DNA from: H111-94 sp034436045
Lineage (GTDB): Bacteria; Chloroflexota; Ktedonobacteria; Ktedonobacterales; Ktedonobacteraceae
Direction of reading: 5' to 3'
Length of the DNA: 64,000 nt
Assembly (NCBI GenBank): GCA_034436045.1
Contig: DAOTVZ010000162.1
Coordinates: 1 to 64,000, forward strand
The notes below the pieces were generated by a model. The model was not told where the DNA came from, made no database searches, and saw only the letters and a program-made list of their open reading frames with translations. Of the stretch, positions 53,447-61,924 are shown one piece after another. How positions within the stretch are numbered: the first letter of the stretch is position 1; every line of letters starts with the position of its first letter. Made by a program: the position numbers and the translations under genes.

Positions 53447-53468
53447 GCAAGCTAAGAATACTGCTTGC
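53447..53468. promoter_or_regulatory. Inverted repeat downstream of the dnaK promoter, possible operator
   Basis: GCAAGC, ten bases, GCTTGC lies about 20-40 bases after the expected dnaK start point. It matches neither HAIR (CTTGAGT-N7-ACTCAAG) nor CIRCE, but the position would suit a repressor. Low confidence. Confidence 0.3.
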
Positions 53469-53494
53469 CTGAATAGACTTTTACTACAATGTAA

Positions 53495-53523
53495 AGCATA
53501 CTTCTCATCTTCTTTTTTGTCAA
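53495..53523 (-). promoter_or_regulatory. dnaK promoter
   Basis: Reverse-strand TTGACA (53518-53523) and TATGCT (53495-53500) are exactly 17 bases apart, about 200 bases before the dnaK start. This gives a long 5' leader. Confidence 0.75.
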
Positions 53524-53568
53524 GTATCTTTGTTGTTTAACTCCACCTTTTACACAAAATGACGTGTT

Positions 53569-53606
53569 AAAAAAGGGCAACTACGCCCTGTAGCATAGTT
53601 GCCCTT
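53569..53606 (-). terminator. Rho-independent terminator after the Gln/Glu/His-rich protein
   Basis: AAGGGCAACTA pairs with TAGTTGCCCTT around a 12-base loop and is followed by TTTTTT on the reverse strand. It lies 35 bases after the stop codon. Confidence 0.93.
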
Positions 53607-53640
53607 CTTGCTCTATTCCGCTTACTTCGCTAACAGAGCA

Positions 53641-54213
53641 TTACCATTCTTCGCGGTGATGGTGATGACGCTCGCGGTTCTCCAGACGATCTTCTTCGCG
53701 CTCCAACTCGCGCATCTCCTGCTGCAAGTGCCGTTCCTCTCGGCGCTCCTGCATGATCTCCTGCTGGAGATACTGCTCCTGCGGATTGTAGCCAAACTGA
53801 CCGCCATAGCCATATTGCTGTTGCCGCTCATGGTGAGCAATCATATGTTTAGCAATCAGACCTGCCAGCACAACGCCCCCACCCAGTAACACGGGATGGC
53901 TCAAAATACTGCGTAATAGACCAGGTTGCTCCTGCCCCATACGCATAAAACTCTGGCTCATCGACCAGGGATCGTTCGGGTTCATTGCATACTGAGGTGG
54001 TACCTGCTGCGCCAGAAACATACGCTGCTCATAGGGCATCTGCGCAAAATGTTCTTGATAGACCTGCTGCTGCAATTGCGGCGGCGCGCCCCGGAAAAAC
54101 TGCTCGATATAGCCGAGTGCCTGATTGGGGTCAAAGCCGCCAAAGTTGCCACTGTTATATGCCTGTGCATACTGCTGATACATACCCTGGTTGTTCTGAT
54201 CAAAGGGCCACAT
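53641..54213 (-). CDS. Low-complexity Gln/Glu/His-rich protein with one hydrophobic segment
   Basis: A 190-residue protein with strong residue bias. The first 45 residues are Gln/Asn/Tyr/Gly-rich. The middle has GAPPQLQQQVYQEHFAQMPY. One hydrophobic helix (ILSHPVLLGGGVVLAGLIAK, about residues 100-119) precedes a Tyr/Gly/Gln region. A charged coiled coil (QEIMQERREERHLQQEMREL) ends in HHHHREEW. No family is recognised. It stands alone with its own terminator. GAGGAG precedes ATG 54213. Confidence 0.75.
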   Translation of the reverse strand: MWPFDQNNQGMYQQYAQAYNSGNFGGFDPNQALGYIEQFFRGAPPQLQQQVYQEHFAQMPYEQRMFLAQQVPPQYAMNPNDPWSMSQSFMRMGQEQPGLLRSILSHPVLLGGGVVLAGLIAKHMIAHHERQQQYGYGGQFGYNPQEQYLQQEIMQERREERHLQQEMRELEREEDRLENRERHHHHREEW

Positions 54214-54679
54214 TTGTTCGCTCCTCAAACTCTTTTTTCATGTTGAAACGCATCTTGGTAGACACGACGTCTTCCGCGCATAGCTCCTTCATCCCTTCCT
54301 CACTGCCCCCATACCGAAGAGAGCCATGCAAACGCCCACCAAGAGTAACATACTTCTCAGCGCCTGGCTATCCCTGTGTGACATACGGATTGCTTGCAAC
54401 AAAGTTGCGGCTCGCCGCTATCACCAAATCGGGATATTGCTATGCACAGGCATTAGAAGAGCCACCTCCCCGTGATGCCAGAATAACGGGTAACGACTGT
54501 TCCAGCGTGGCCAGAGGTGGCCACTGGGGGACTAAACTCATAGCCATACGCTCTTTATAATCACGGGCACCCCTCGCCTTCTCGCCTTACCTCCCCTTGA
54601 CAAGCTACTATGCCTGCCATACACTGCACATAGCAACATGGTAGCAGATTGACCAGCAACGAAGAGAGCAACAACACCT
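54214..54679. other. Intergenic region between the low-complexity gene and cysE
   Basis: This 466-base region between divergent genes holds the cysE promoter at its right end. A hairpin-capable GTGGCC..GGCCAC stretch lies near 54509-54526. I looked for a T-box leader and found neither the AGGGTGG core nor a clear specifier stem. No gene is seen. Confidence 0.35.
54597..54625 (+). promoter_or_regulatory. cysE promoter
   Basis: TTGACA (54597-54602) and TACACT (54620-54625) are 17 bases apart, giving a leader of about 48 bases before the cysE start. Confidence 0.75.
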
Positions 54680-55384
54680 ATGGCACAACATATCTCGGAT
54701 GAGACAGGAGATAACAAGGACGCACGTTCTCAGTGGCCGGAGATTCCGCCTGGGATGCTCATACCTGAGCCGGGCACGACGCGCCGCAAGACGCGCTGGC
54801 CCGACGCAATAGATGTGATCTTCGAGAAAGACCCTGCCTGCAATAACGTTTTCGAGGCGCTGCTTTATCAGGGTCTGTGGGCCATTTTCTATCATCGCAT
54901 CGCCCATGCTCTCTATAAAGCCCATATTCCCTTGCTGCCACGCCTGATCTCTCAATTCGCACGTTTTATTACCGGTGGCATTGAAATCCATCCCGGTGCG
55001 GAGATCGGCAAACGTTTCTTCATCGATCATGGAGCGGGTGTGGTAATTGGCGAAACAGCCGTGATCGGCAACAACGTCATGCTCTATCACCAGGTAACGC
55101 TGGGGGCTACCGGCTGGTGGCGACCGGGGCCGGGGCGCAAGCAGAAACGTCACCCAACCATCGAGGATGATGTCACCATCGGCGTCGGAGCCGCCGTGCT
55201 AGGCCCTATCACTATTGGCAGAGGCAGTCGTATCGGGGCGATGGCCCTGGTGCTTGAGTCGGTTCCTCCCAACTCGGTGGTGGCCGCCAAGCCCGCCGAG
55301 CTGCTGGTGAAGAGTGGCGAAACGCTGGCTCATCACCAGGAACTGACCCAGGGGTGGAATGGTGAGATGGACTATCAGATTTAG
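54680..55384 (+). CDS. cysE: Serine O-acetyltransferase
   Basis: A 234-residue SAT with a helical N-terminal part (DAIDVIFEKDPACNNVFEAL) and a C-terminal left-handed beta-helix of hexapeptide repeats (GIEIHPGAEIGKRFFIDHGA, VVIGETAVIGNNVMLYHQVT, IGRGSRIGAMALVL). The catalytic His lies in IDHGAG. It makes O-acetylserine from serine and acetyl-CoA for cysteine synthesis. A glycine/arginine insertion (WWRPGPGRKQKRHP) is typical of EpsC-type SATs. Its stop overlaps that of the nucleoside hydrolase. Confidence 0.95.
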   Translation: MAQHISDETGDNKDARSQWPEIPPGMLIPEPGTTRRKTRWPDAIDVIFEKDPACNNVFEALLYQGLWAIFYHRIAHALYKAHIPLLPRLISQFARFITGGIEIHPGAEIGKRFFIDHGAGVVIGETAVIGNNVMLYHQVTLGATGWWRPGPGRKQKRHPTIEDDVTIGVGAAVLGPITIGRGSRIGAMALVLESVPPNSVVAAKPAELLVKSGETLAHHQELTQGWNGEMDYQI

Positions 55385-56310
55385 TAACTTAAGATTGTCT
55401 CCAGCACCATCTCCCAGAAATGCGGCACAGCCAGTTCGTAGCCGACACGCACCTGCGGTGCGCGCTGCATCGTGCCATACAAGTCACAGACAGTTCGGCC
55501 CACCGTTAGCTCGCTGACCGTCTCGATCTCTACATAGGCCATGTGTGCCTTGATGATGTTCGGGTCGATGACGTTGGCAACGGCACATGGATCATGCACC
55601 GGCGGCGCTGTAAAGCCGAATACCTTTCTGTACGTGCTGGCAAAAAAGACCAGCAGGTCGGCAGCCAGTGTGGCAACGGGGCGCTGCGCATCGCGTAAGC
55701 GCCCAATGATCTCAGGGGTCGCCAGCGCCTGGTGCGTGACCTCTAACGGCACCATTGTGATGGGGCGTCCACAACGAAAAACGATGGCCGCCGCCTCCGG
55801 GTCGGCCCAGATATTAAATTCGGCAGCCGGTGTGACATTGCCCAGGCCAATCGCGCCTCCCATCAGCGAGATGGCTTTGATCTTCGGCACTATCGCCGGT
55901 TCGCGCCGGATGGCGGCGGCAATATTGGTCAAAGGGCCGGTGGGTACCAGCGTAATATCACCATCCGATTCTAGTAGGAGTTTGATCAGCAGGTCAACAG
56001 CGTGCAACGGTGATATCTCGATATCCGGCTCCGGTAATGACGGCCCATCCAGGCCCGATTCACCATGAATATCGGCGGCATGGCGGGCCGGGCGCACCAG
56101 TGGACGTTCCATGCCCTTTGCAATCGGCACGCCACGAATATTCGCCAGCGTACAGACTTTCAGAGCATTGCGCGTCGTCTTCTCCACCGATTGATTGCCC
56201 GCCACCGTTGTTACAGCCAGCAGTTCAATGTCAGGATGACGGGCAGCAAGCAGCAAAGCAATGGCATCATCATGGCCGGGGTCGCAATCAAGAATGATCT
56301 TATGCTTCAC
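55381..56310 (-). CDS. Inosine-uridine preferring nucleoside hydrolase family protein
   Basis: A 309-residue nucleoside hydrolase. The calcium-binding N-terminal motif is DCDPGHDDAIALLLA. LVPTGPLTNIAAAI and DPEAAAIVFRCGRPITMVPL are typical, and VHDPCAVANVI gives the late Asp. It cleaves the N-glycosidic bond of ribonucleosides. I place the start at GTG 56310 (AGAGG 9 bases upstream); the frame is open for 88 codons upstream without family sequence. The end overlaps the cysE stop codon (TTAG shared by both strands). Neighbouring deoB and PFK fit nucleoside salvage. Confidence 0.92.
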   Translation of the reverse strand: MKHKIILDCDPGHDDAIALLLAARHPDIELLAVTTVAGNQSVEKTTRNALKVCTLANIRGVPIAKGMERPLVRPARHAADIHGESGLDGPSLPEPDIEISPLHAVDLLIKLLLESDGDITLVPTGPLTNIAAAIRREPAIVPKIKAISLMGGAIGLGNVTPAAEFNIWADPEAAAIVFRCGRPITMVPLEVTHQALATPEIIGRLRDAQRPVATLAADLLVFFASTYRKVFGFTAPPVHDPCAVANVIDPNIIKAHMAYVEIETVSELTVGRTVCDLYGTMQRAPQVRVGYELAVPHFWEMVLETILSY

Positions 56311-56535
56311 CAGGAAACACCTCTTCCGTAGAGTTTGTCCCACAGTATAGGCCAACGAGGCAGGGTTTGCAACCATGCGTAGTGAAGGGTAAACGCCATT
56401 TTTTGCCTGACGCATGGCAAGCGAGGCCACCGCGAAGATCGCCCCTTGATGTCTCTCGACGCTCGATACGCAGGTTGATATAATGACAAAGGTAATGCTG
56501 ATAAGCACAACTATACATACAAACGAGGGAAACCG

Positions 56536-57744
56536 TTGGCAAATACATCTCGTGGAAATATATTGATCGGACAATCAGGCGGAGCAACCGCCGTCATTAA
56601 TGCCAGCCTGGCCGGGGCCGTCGAAGCCGCGCTGGCCGAAGAGCGCATTGATGGCATCTACGGTATGCACTACGGCATCGAGGGGTTTCTGCAAGAAGAT
56701 ATGCTCGATTTGCGTCAACAGCCACGTTCGCTCTGGACTCAACTCCTGCATACACCCTCAGCCGCACTCGGCACTTGCCGCTATAAGCTGTGCGAGGGCG
56801 ACGTAGAACACGCTATCGAGATCTGCCGTCGCTACGATATTCGCTATATTGCCTACATCGGCGGCAACGACTCCGCTGATACTGCACACCGCCTGGCGCT
56901 GGCCGCGCAACAGATGCAGTATGAACTCTTCGTCGTCAGCGTTCCCAAAACCATCGACAATGACCTGCCCTATACCGATCACTGTCCCGGCTATGGCAGT
57001 GCCGCTCGTTTTCTGGCCAAAGCCACTATGGATTCGGCGATGAACACACGCTCCATTCCCTGGCACTATCCGGTCAAGATCATCGAGACAATGGGCCGCG
57101 ATGCCGGCTGGCTCACTGCTGCCACGGCACTGGGCAAGCGCGACGAGGCCGACGCACCGCATATACTGCTCATTCCCGAACAGCGTTTCGTGGCCGAGCG
57201 CTTTCTCCAGCAGGTTGAAGAAGTCTATCGCCGTGTAGGCTACGTGGTAATCGCGGCAGCCGAAACCATCCGCGACGAGCAGGGCCAGGCGCTGGGTGCC
57301 ACCGGCCAGGTCGGAACCGACGCCTTTCAGCATCCCTTGCTCAGTGGGGCCGCGCAGTATCTCGTTGATCTGGTGAAACGCGAATTGAAGCTACGAGCGC
57401 GCTTCGACAAGCCTGGCGACTTGCAACGCATGGCCTCTGATTGTATCTCCATAACCGACCGTGATGAGGCATACCTGGTTGGAAAAAGGGCCGTTTCCGC
57501 GCTCCTGGCAGACGAAAGTGATAAAATGATTACATTAGTGCGGCATAATACTCCCCACTATCATTGCACAACCGGGCTGGTCGCGCTGGCACAGATAGCG
57601 AACGAGCAGCGTGTCCTACCGGCAGAGTATCTGACAAGCGATAAAACGATGGTAACACAGGCATTCTATGACTATGCGCTACCACTCGTTGGGCAACCAT
57701 TGCCGATATATCCACACATAGAACAGGCGAAGGTGCAGAGATGA
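56536..57744 (+). CDS. 6-phosphofructokinase, probably PPi-dependent type
   Basis: A 402-residue phosphofructokinase. The N-terminal ILIGQSGGATAVINASLAGA and the IGGNDSADTAHRLALAAQQM motif resemble pyrophosphate-dependent PFKs, whereas ATP-PFKs have GGDGS. VVSVPKTIDNDLPYTDHCPG holds the catalytic Asp. METMGRDAGW-type sequence (IETMGRDAGWLTA) binds fructose 6-phosphate. The start is TTG with GAGGG 6-7 bases upstream. Its ATGA overlap with deoB indicates an operon. The phosphoryl donor needs testing. Confidence 0.88.
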   Translation: MANTSRGNILIGQSGGATAVINASLAGAVEAALAEERIDGIYGMHYGIEGFLQEDMLDLRQQPRSLWTQLLHTPSAALGTCRYKLCEGDVEHAIEICRRYDIRYIAYIGGNDSADTAHRLALAAQQMQYELFVVSVPKTIDNDLPYTDHCPGYGSAARFLAKATMDSAMNTRSIPWHYPVKIIETMGRDAGWLTAATALGKRDEADAPHILLIPEQRFVAERFLQQVEEVYRRVGYVVIAAAETIRDEQGQALGATGQVGTDAFQHPLLSGAAQYLVDLVKRELKLRARFDKPGDLQRMASDCISITDRDEAYLVGKRAVSALLADESDKMITLVRHNTPHYHCTTGLVALAQIANEQRVLPAEYLTSDKTMVTQAFYDYALPLVGQPLPIYPHIEQAKVQR

Positions 57745-58925
57745 CAAAGATGACACGGGCCATTGTGGTCGTACTGGATGGCGTGGGCGCGGGAGCCAAT
57801 CCCGATGCTCAAGCCTACGGTGATGAGGGAGCCAGTTCACTCGAACATTGCGCGCTGGCAGTCGGGGGCCTTGCGCTACCGAACCTGGGGCAGCTTGGTC
57901 TGGGCAATATCACCCCTATTCTGGGCACACCGCCATGCAGCGCTCCCATCGGCAGCTACGGGCGCATGGCTTCGGCAGCCGCCGGCAAGGACAGCACCAC
58001 CGGCCATTGGGAAATGACCGGCGTTGTGCTGCAACGTCCGCTACCCACCTATCCCAACGGCTTTCCACCGGAGCTTATCGCCGCCTTTGAACAAAAGATC
58101 GGGCGCAAAGTCATCGGCAACAAGGCCGCATCAGGCACCGAGATCATCAAAGAATTGGGCGAGGAGCACATGCGCACCGGCTATCCCATCGTTTATACCT
58201 CAGCCGATAGCGTGTTTCAGATTGCTGCACACCAGGAGATCATCCCCTTGCCAGAACTGTATCATATGTGTGAGATCGCACGTGCTATGCTTGTAGGAGA
58301 ACATGCCGTCGGTCGTGTCATCGCTCGCCCGTTTATCGGCACACCGGGGGCCTTCAAACGCACTGAGCATCGCCGGGATTTCTCTCTTGCGCCGCTGGGA
58401 ACGACGCTGCTTGATCTTCTCCAGGCGGCGGGCAAAGAGGTTATTGGTATTGGCAAGATTGAAGACTTATTTGCTGGACGTGGCCTGACGCAACGTGACC
58501 ATACCGAAACCAACCGCGAGAGCATGGCCGCGACGCTACGCTGGCTCGACCGCGACTTCACCGGTCTGCTCTTCGTCAATCTCGTAGAATTTGATATGTT
58601 ATGGGGTCATCGCCGCGATAGTCAGGGCTATGCCAACGCGCTCCGCGAGGTTGACGAGTGGTTTGCTCAGGTACAGCGCATCATGCGTCCAGGTGATGCT
58701 ATCTTTTTCACCGCCGATCACGGGGTTGACCCCACCTTTCGCGGTACCGATCATACACGTGAATGTGTGCCATTACTGGCCTATGGGCAACCTGTTCGTC
58801 ACGGCGTCAACCTGGGTACACGTGCCACTTTCGCCGACCTGGGGCAGACACTGGCCGAAGTATTTGGTGTTGGCCCTCTTATAGCCGGTACAAGCTTTGC
58901 ACACGAAATTATGGATTTGTTATGA
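57741..58925 (+). CDS. deoB: Phosphopentomutase
   Basis: A 394-residue alkaline-phosphatase-superfamily mutase interconverting (deoxy)ribose 1- and 5-phosphate. The metal-site Asp is in AIVVVLDGVGAGANPD. GKDSTTGHWEMTG is the family signature, with the Thr that carries phosphate. FNLVEFD-like (FVNLVEFDMLWGHRRD) and TADHGVDPTFRGTDHTREC hold the remaining metal ligands. It overlaps PFK by 4 bases and the acetyltransferase gene by ATGA. With the nucleoside hydrolase it supports ribose salvage. Confidence 0.96.
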   Translation: MTKMTRAIVVVLDGVGAGANPDAQAYGDEGASSLEHCALAVGGLALPNLGQLGLGNITPILGTPPCSAPIGSYGRMASAAAGKDSTTGHWEMTGVVLQRPLPTYPNGFPPELIAAFEQKIGRKVIGNKAASGTEIIKELGEEHMRTGYPIVYTSADSVFQIAAHQEIIPLPELYHMCEIARAMLVGEHAVGRVIARPFIGTPGAFKRTEHRRDFSLAPLGTTLLDLLQAAGKEVIGIGKIEDLFAGRGLTQRDHTETNRESMAATLRWLDRDFTGLLFVNLVEFDMLWGHRRDSQGYANALREVDEWFAQVQRIMRPGDAIFFTADHGVDPTFRGTDHTRECVPLLAYGQPVRHGVNLGTRATFADLGQTLAEVFGVGPLIAGTSFAHEIMDLL

Positions 58926-59509
58926 CAGAGACAAGACGCAACGAAACGATTGGTCAGCAGAAAGAACCCGTTCTTCGTGGCGAACGTGTCACGCTACGTC
59001 GTCCAACGATGAACGATGCTGTCAAGGTGTTCCATTGGGAGCGCGATGACGAGGTATGGCGCTATGACCCTCACCGCCCCTACTCGAACACTCTGGAAGA
59101 GTTCCTGCCGATCTTTGAGCGCAACTACGTTCGTGGCAATGGTAGACAATTCTGGTTTATAATTCTCAACGAACAGCACTACCCTATCGGCACGATCACC
59201 TATTTCAATATCGACCATCGTCATGGCCAGGTTGAGATAGGGCTGGGCCTGGGTGAAAAGTGGAGTTGGGGCAAAGGCTACGGCACCGAGGCCATTCGTG
59301 TTCTGACTCACTATCTCTTCACCAGTCTCGGCTTCCATCGCATCTATGCCGAGACGGCTCTGGCGAACTATCCCGCACGGCGGTCATTCGCCAGAGCACA
59401 TTTCATCGAGGTCGGGCAAATCTTTGATCCACGCAGCTCAGGAGATCCCTGGGTATTATTAGAACTATGGAGAAGGAACTATGACGAGTTCAACAAATCC
59501 AACCCTTAG
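58922..59509 (+). CDS. GNAT acetyltransferase (RimJ/RimL-like)
   Basis: A 195-residue GNAT protein of the RimJ/RimL subgroup (RGERVTLRRPTMNDAVKVFH, GLGEKWSWGKGYGTEAIRVL, FHRIYAETALANYPARRSFA). It would acetylate a protein N-terminus or small amine from acetyl-CoA. The start shares the ATGA with deoB; the upstream open frame lies inside deoB and is not GNAT. Its 3' end overlaps the phosphohexomutase gene by 29 bases, so it is embedded in the sugar-phosphate operon. Substrate unknown. Confidence 0.88.
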   Translation: MTETRRNETIGQQKEPVLRGERVTLRRPTMNDAVKVFHWERDDEVWRYDPHRPYSNTLEEFLPIFERNYVRGNGRQFWFIILNEQHYPIGTITYFNIDHRHGQVEIGLGLGEKWSWGKGYGTEAIRVLTHYLFTSLGFHRIYAETALANYPARRSFARAHFIEVGQIFDPRSSGDPWVLLELWRRNYDEFNKSNP

Positions 59510-60845
59510 CCCAAAGATCTTTAGCGCATACGATATTCGCGGCATTTACGGCGAGACACTTACTGATGATGGGGCCTACCTCATCGGGCGTGCCGCCGCG
59601 CAGTATTTGAACGTTCCGGCAATTGCTGTTGGGCGCGATATGCGCGTGTCGTCACCACAGATTGCCGCCGCTATGATACGCGGCATCACCGACCAGGGTG
59701 TCGATGCCATCGACCTGGGCCTGACAACCACTGATGAACTCTATTTCGCCGTCGGTAAGTTCGATTTCCCTGCTGGCGTCATGATTACGGCTTCACACAA
59801 CCCCGGCAAATATAATGGGATCAAATTCTGTCGCGCACAAGCTTTCCCGATCAGCCTGGATACCGGTCTGGCCGATATCCGCGATCTGGCCATTAGCGGT
59901 AACTTCGCCACCCCGACACGCAAGGGCGAAGTCATCAAACGTGATGTCACCGATGATTACGTCAAACACGTCCTCTCGTTTATCGATATCAGTAACATCA
60001 AGCCTCTCAAGGTCGTGGCCGATGCGGGCAACGGTATGGCCGGTATGATCCTGCCTAAAGTTTTCCAGCATCTCCCTTGCACACTCATTCCCCTCTATTT
60101 CGAGCTTGATGGCACCTTTCCGCACCATCCCGCCAGCCCGATTGAACCGGAGAACATGGTCGATCTACAAAAGAAGGTGCGCGAAACCGGCGCAGATCTC
60201 GGTGTGGCCTTCGACGGCGACGCCGACCGCATGTTCCCCGTCGATGAACACGGCAACCTGGTTGATGGCTCGCAGGTTATCGAGGTCGTCGCCAACAGTC
60301 TCTTGCGCAAACATCCCGGTGCGACCATTCTCTACAACCTGATCGTCTCCAAGAGCGTCCCGGCCCTCATCACCGAGCTAGGTGGCACCGCTATTCGCAC
60401 GCGCGTCGGTCACTCGTTCATCAAAGCCGAAATGCGCAAATACAACGCTATCTTCGGGGGAGAACATTCCGGCCACTTCTACTTCCGCGACAACTGGTAC
60501 GCCGACTCCGGCCTGATCGCCTTCCTCATCATGCTCGAACTGGTCTCCGTCGAAGGCAAACCGCTCTCAGAACTGCTCAAACCCCTGGATCGTGGCGTGC
60601 GCAGCGGCGAGATTAATAGTATAGTCAGCGACGTACAGGGTAAGCTGAAAGCGCTGGAAGAACACTTCGGCCCCGCCGCCAAATCAGTTGACCATCTCGA
60701 CGGCCTGACCATAGACTACGGCGACTGGTGGTTCAACGTGCGCCCGTCCAACACCGAACCGCTCCTGCGTCTCAACGTAGAGGCCAACGACCGCGCCACC
60801 ATGGAGCAGAAGCGCGACGAGATACTCGCCATCATTCGCAGCTAA
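59481..60845 (+). CDS. Phosphomannomutase/phosphoglucomutase
   Basis: A 454-residue alpha-D-phosphohexomutase. The start FSAYDIRGIYGETLTDDGAY is typical. The catalytic phosphoserine is in VMITASHNPGKYNG (near residue 105), the metal loop is VAFDGDADRMFPVDEHGN (near 247), the sugar loop is GGEHSGHFYFRD, and the phosphate loop is VRPSNTEPLLRLNV. It interconverts mannose or glucose 6- and 1-phosphates for cell-wall and polysaccharide precursors. It is the last gene of the PFK-deoB operon. Confidence 0.95.
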   Translation: MTSSTNPTLSPKIFSAYDIRGIYGETLTDDGAYLIGRAAAQYLNVPAIAVGRDMRVSSPQIAAAMIRGITDQGVDAIDLGLTTTDELYFAVGKFDFPAGVMITASHNPGKYNGIKFCRAQAFPISLDTGLADIRDLAISGNFATPTRKGEVIKRDVTDDYVKHVLSFIDISNIKPLKVVADAGNGMAGMILPKVFQHLPCTLIPLYFELDGTFPHHPASPIEPENMVDLQKKVRETGADLGVAFDGDADRMFPVDEHGNLVDGSQVIEVVANSLLRKHPGATILYNLIVSKSVPALITELGGTAIRTRVGHSFIKAEMRKYNAIFGGEHSGHFYFRDNWYADSGLIAFLIMLELVSVEGKPLSELLKPLDRGVRSGEINSIVSDVQGKLKALEEHFGPAAKSVDHLDGLTIDYGDWWFNVRPSNTEPLLRLNVEANDRATMEQKRDEILAIIRS

Positions 60846-60907
60846 CATCTTTTACGTTCGTTGTGATGATCAATTTTCATGCCCTGTTTATGCATCTCCC
60901 CCGTCCC

Positions 60908-61073
60908 GTAGGGGCGTGATTTATCACGCCCTGAAAGCAGATCGACGGGCGAGGAGGGCGTGATGAATCACGCCCCTACAGGGTAACGCCATTGCCGGTT
61001 TCGGGGAAAAAATTTCATCATTTGCCCTGGAACGGTCGATACACAAACAGGGCGTGATGAATCACGCCCCTAC
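60908..61073. repeat. GTAGGGGCGTGAT palindromic repeat cluster, locus 3
   Basis: Three full 24-base copies: 60908-60931 (plus), 60956-60979 (inverted) and 61050-61073 (inverted). They fill most of the 224-base gap between two convergent genes. The last copy runs into the PHP gene and provides its TAG stop (61070-61072). The region could act as a bidirectional terminator. Nothing else is seen in the gap. Confidence 0.92.
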
Positions 61074-61924
61074 GACAACGATACGTGGATGCCCAACCGT
61101 TCTAAGAGATGCCGACTCAATTCTGCTCGATATTTGATCGGTTTCTTTCCTGGCCCATGGGAGTCTGAACCGGAACTGGTCAGTAAGTTATGCTTCCGGG
61201 CGTATTCCAGGTACATAGCTATCTGTTCTGGCGTATGGGCAGGATAATAGACCTCGAAACCATCAATGGGAACCTCACCGCGCAGTTCATCCAGCAAAGC
61301 GGTATTATAGCAGGTATATTCTCCTCCCCGGCCAGGATGGGCGATCAGGCACACCGCCCCACTGCGATGAGTAGCGTCAGTGACTGCCGCTATATCGTTC
61401 GTAGCCCAACGGAAACCCGCATCCTCGATTAACGCTACTGCCGATGGCTCTCCGATGCCGTAGCCATGTTTTCTCAAGAGATTAATCAACTCCTGAGGTT
61501 GTTGCGCACTCGGCTTTACTAACAAGGCATCCAGTTCATCATCAGGCAAGAATATGTTGCGCTTGCGCAGATTCTCCCAGACCTCCCTGGTATTCTCCCG
61601 CTGACGATATACAATATCCTGGGCCAAACCTTGCAACTCGTTGTGCTTTGGATCAAAGCCATAGCAGAGCACATCGGTCAGTTCACCCCGCCACGAGGTA
61701 CTCATTTCCACTGCCGTCAGGAGAGGAAGCTGTTTCTCTGCCGCAAGCTGCTGGAGCGCCGACGCCGTATCCACACGATCATGGTCGGTAATAGCTATCA
61801 GAGCAAACTGTTCACTCACCAGGTAATCAAACAACTGTTCAGGCGTCCAGGTGCCGTCACTATAGGTAGTATGCATTTGCAGATCGATAGCTGCGTCTGC
61901 TGCAAGGACAGGCCAGGATACCAC
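61070..61924 (-). CDS. PHP-domain metal-dependent phosphoesterase
   Basis: A 284-residue PHP-superfamily protein like YciV/TrpH (RNase AM). Metal ligands are in LQMHTTYSDGTWTPEQ, IAITDHDRVDTAS, CLIAHPGRGG and SSGSDSHGPG. Such enzymes hydrolyse nucleotide 3',5'-bisphosphates or trim RNA 5' ends. It starts at GTG with AGAGG 9 bases upstream. Its stop codon lies inside a GTAGGGG repeat, so the last residues (VSLS) may have been altered by the repeat. Confidence 0.9.
   Translation of the reverse strand: MVSWPVLAADAAIDLQMHTTYSDGTWTPEQLFDYLVSEQFALIAITDHDRVDTASALQQLAAEKQLPLLTAVEMSTSWRGELTDVLCYGFDPKHNELQGLAQDIVYRQRENTREVWENLRKRNIFLPDDELDALLVKPSAQQPQELINLLRKHGYGIGEPSAVALIEDAGFRWATNDIAAVTDATHRSGAVCLIAHPGRGGEYTCYNTALLDELRGEVPIDGFEVYYPAHTPEQIAMYLEYARKHNLLTSSGSDSHGPGKKPIKYRAELSRHLLERLGIHVSLS

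Noticed and set aside
53301..53568. HAIR or CIRCE operator for dnaK
   Set aside because: Neither CTTGAGT-N7-ACTCAAG nor TTAGCACTC-N9-GAGTGCTAA is present. Only a weaker unrelated inverted repeat was found.
54350..54560. Possible T-box leader before cysE
   Set aside because: A GAGGTGGCC stretch resembles the T-box core by chance, but AGGGTGG..ACCGCG and the specifier stem are missing, and a good promoter lies downstream of it at 54597-54625.
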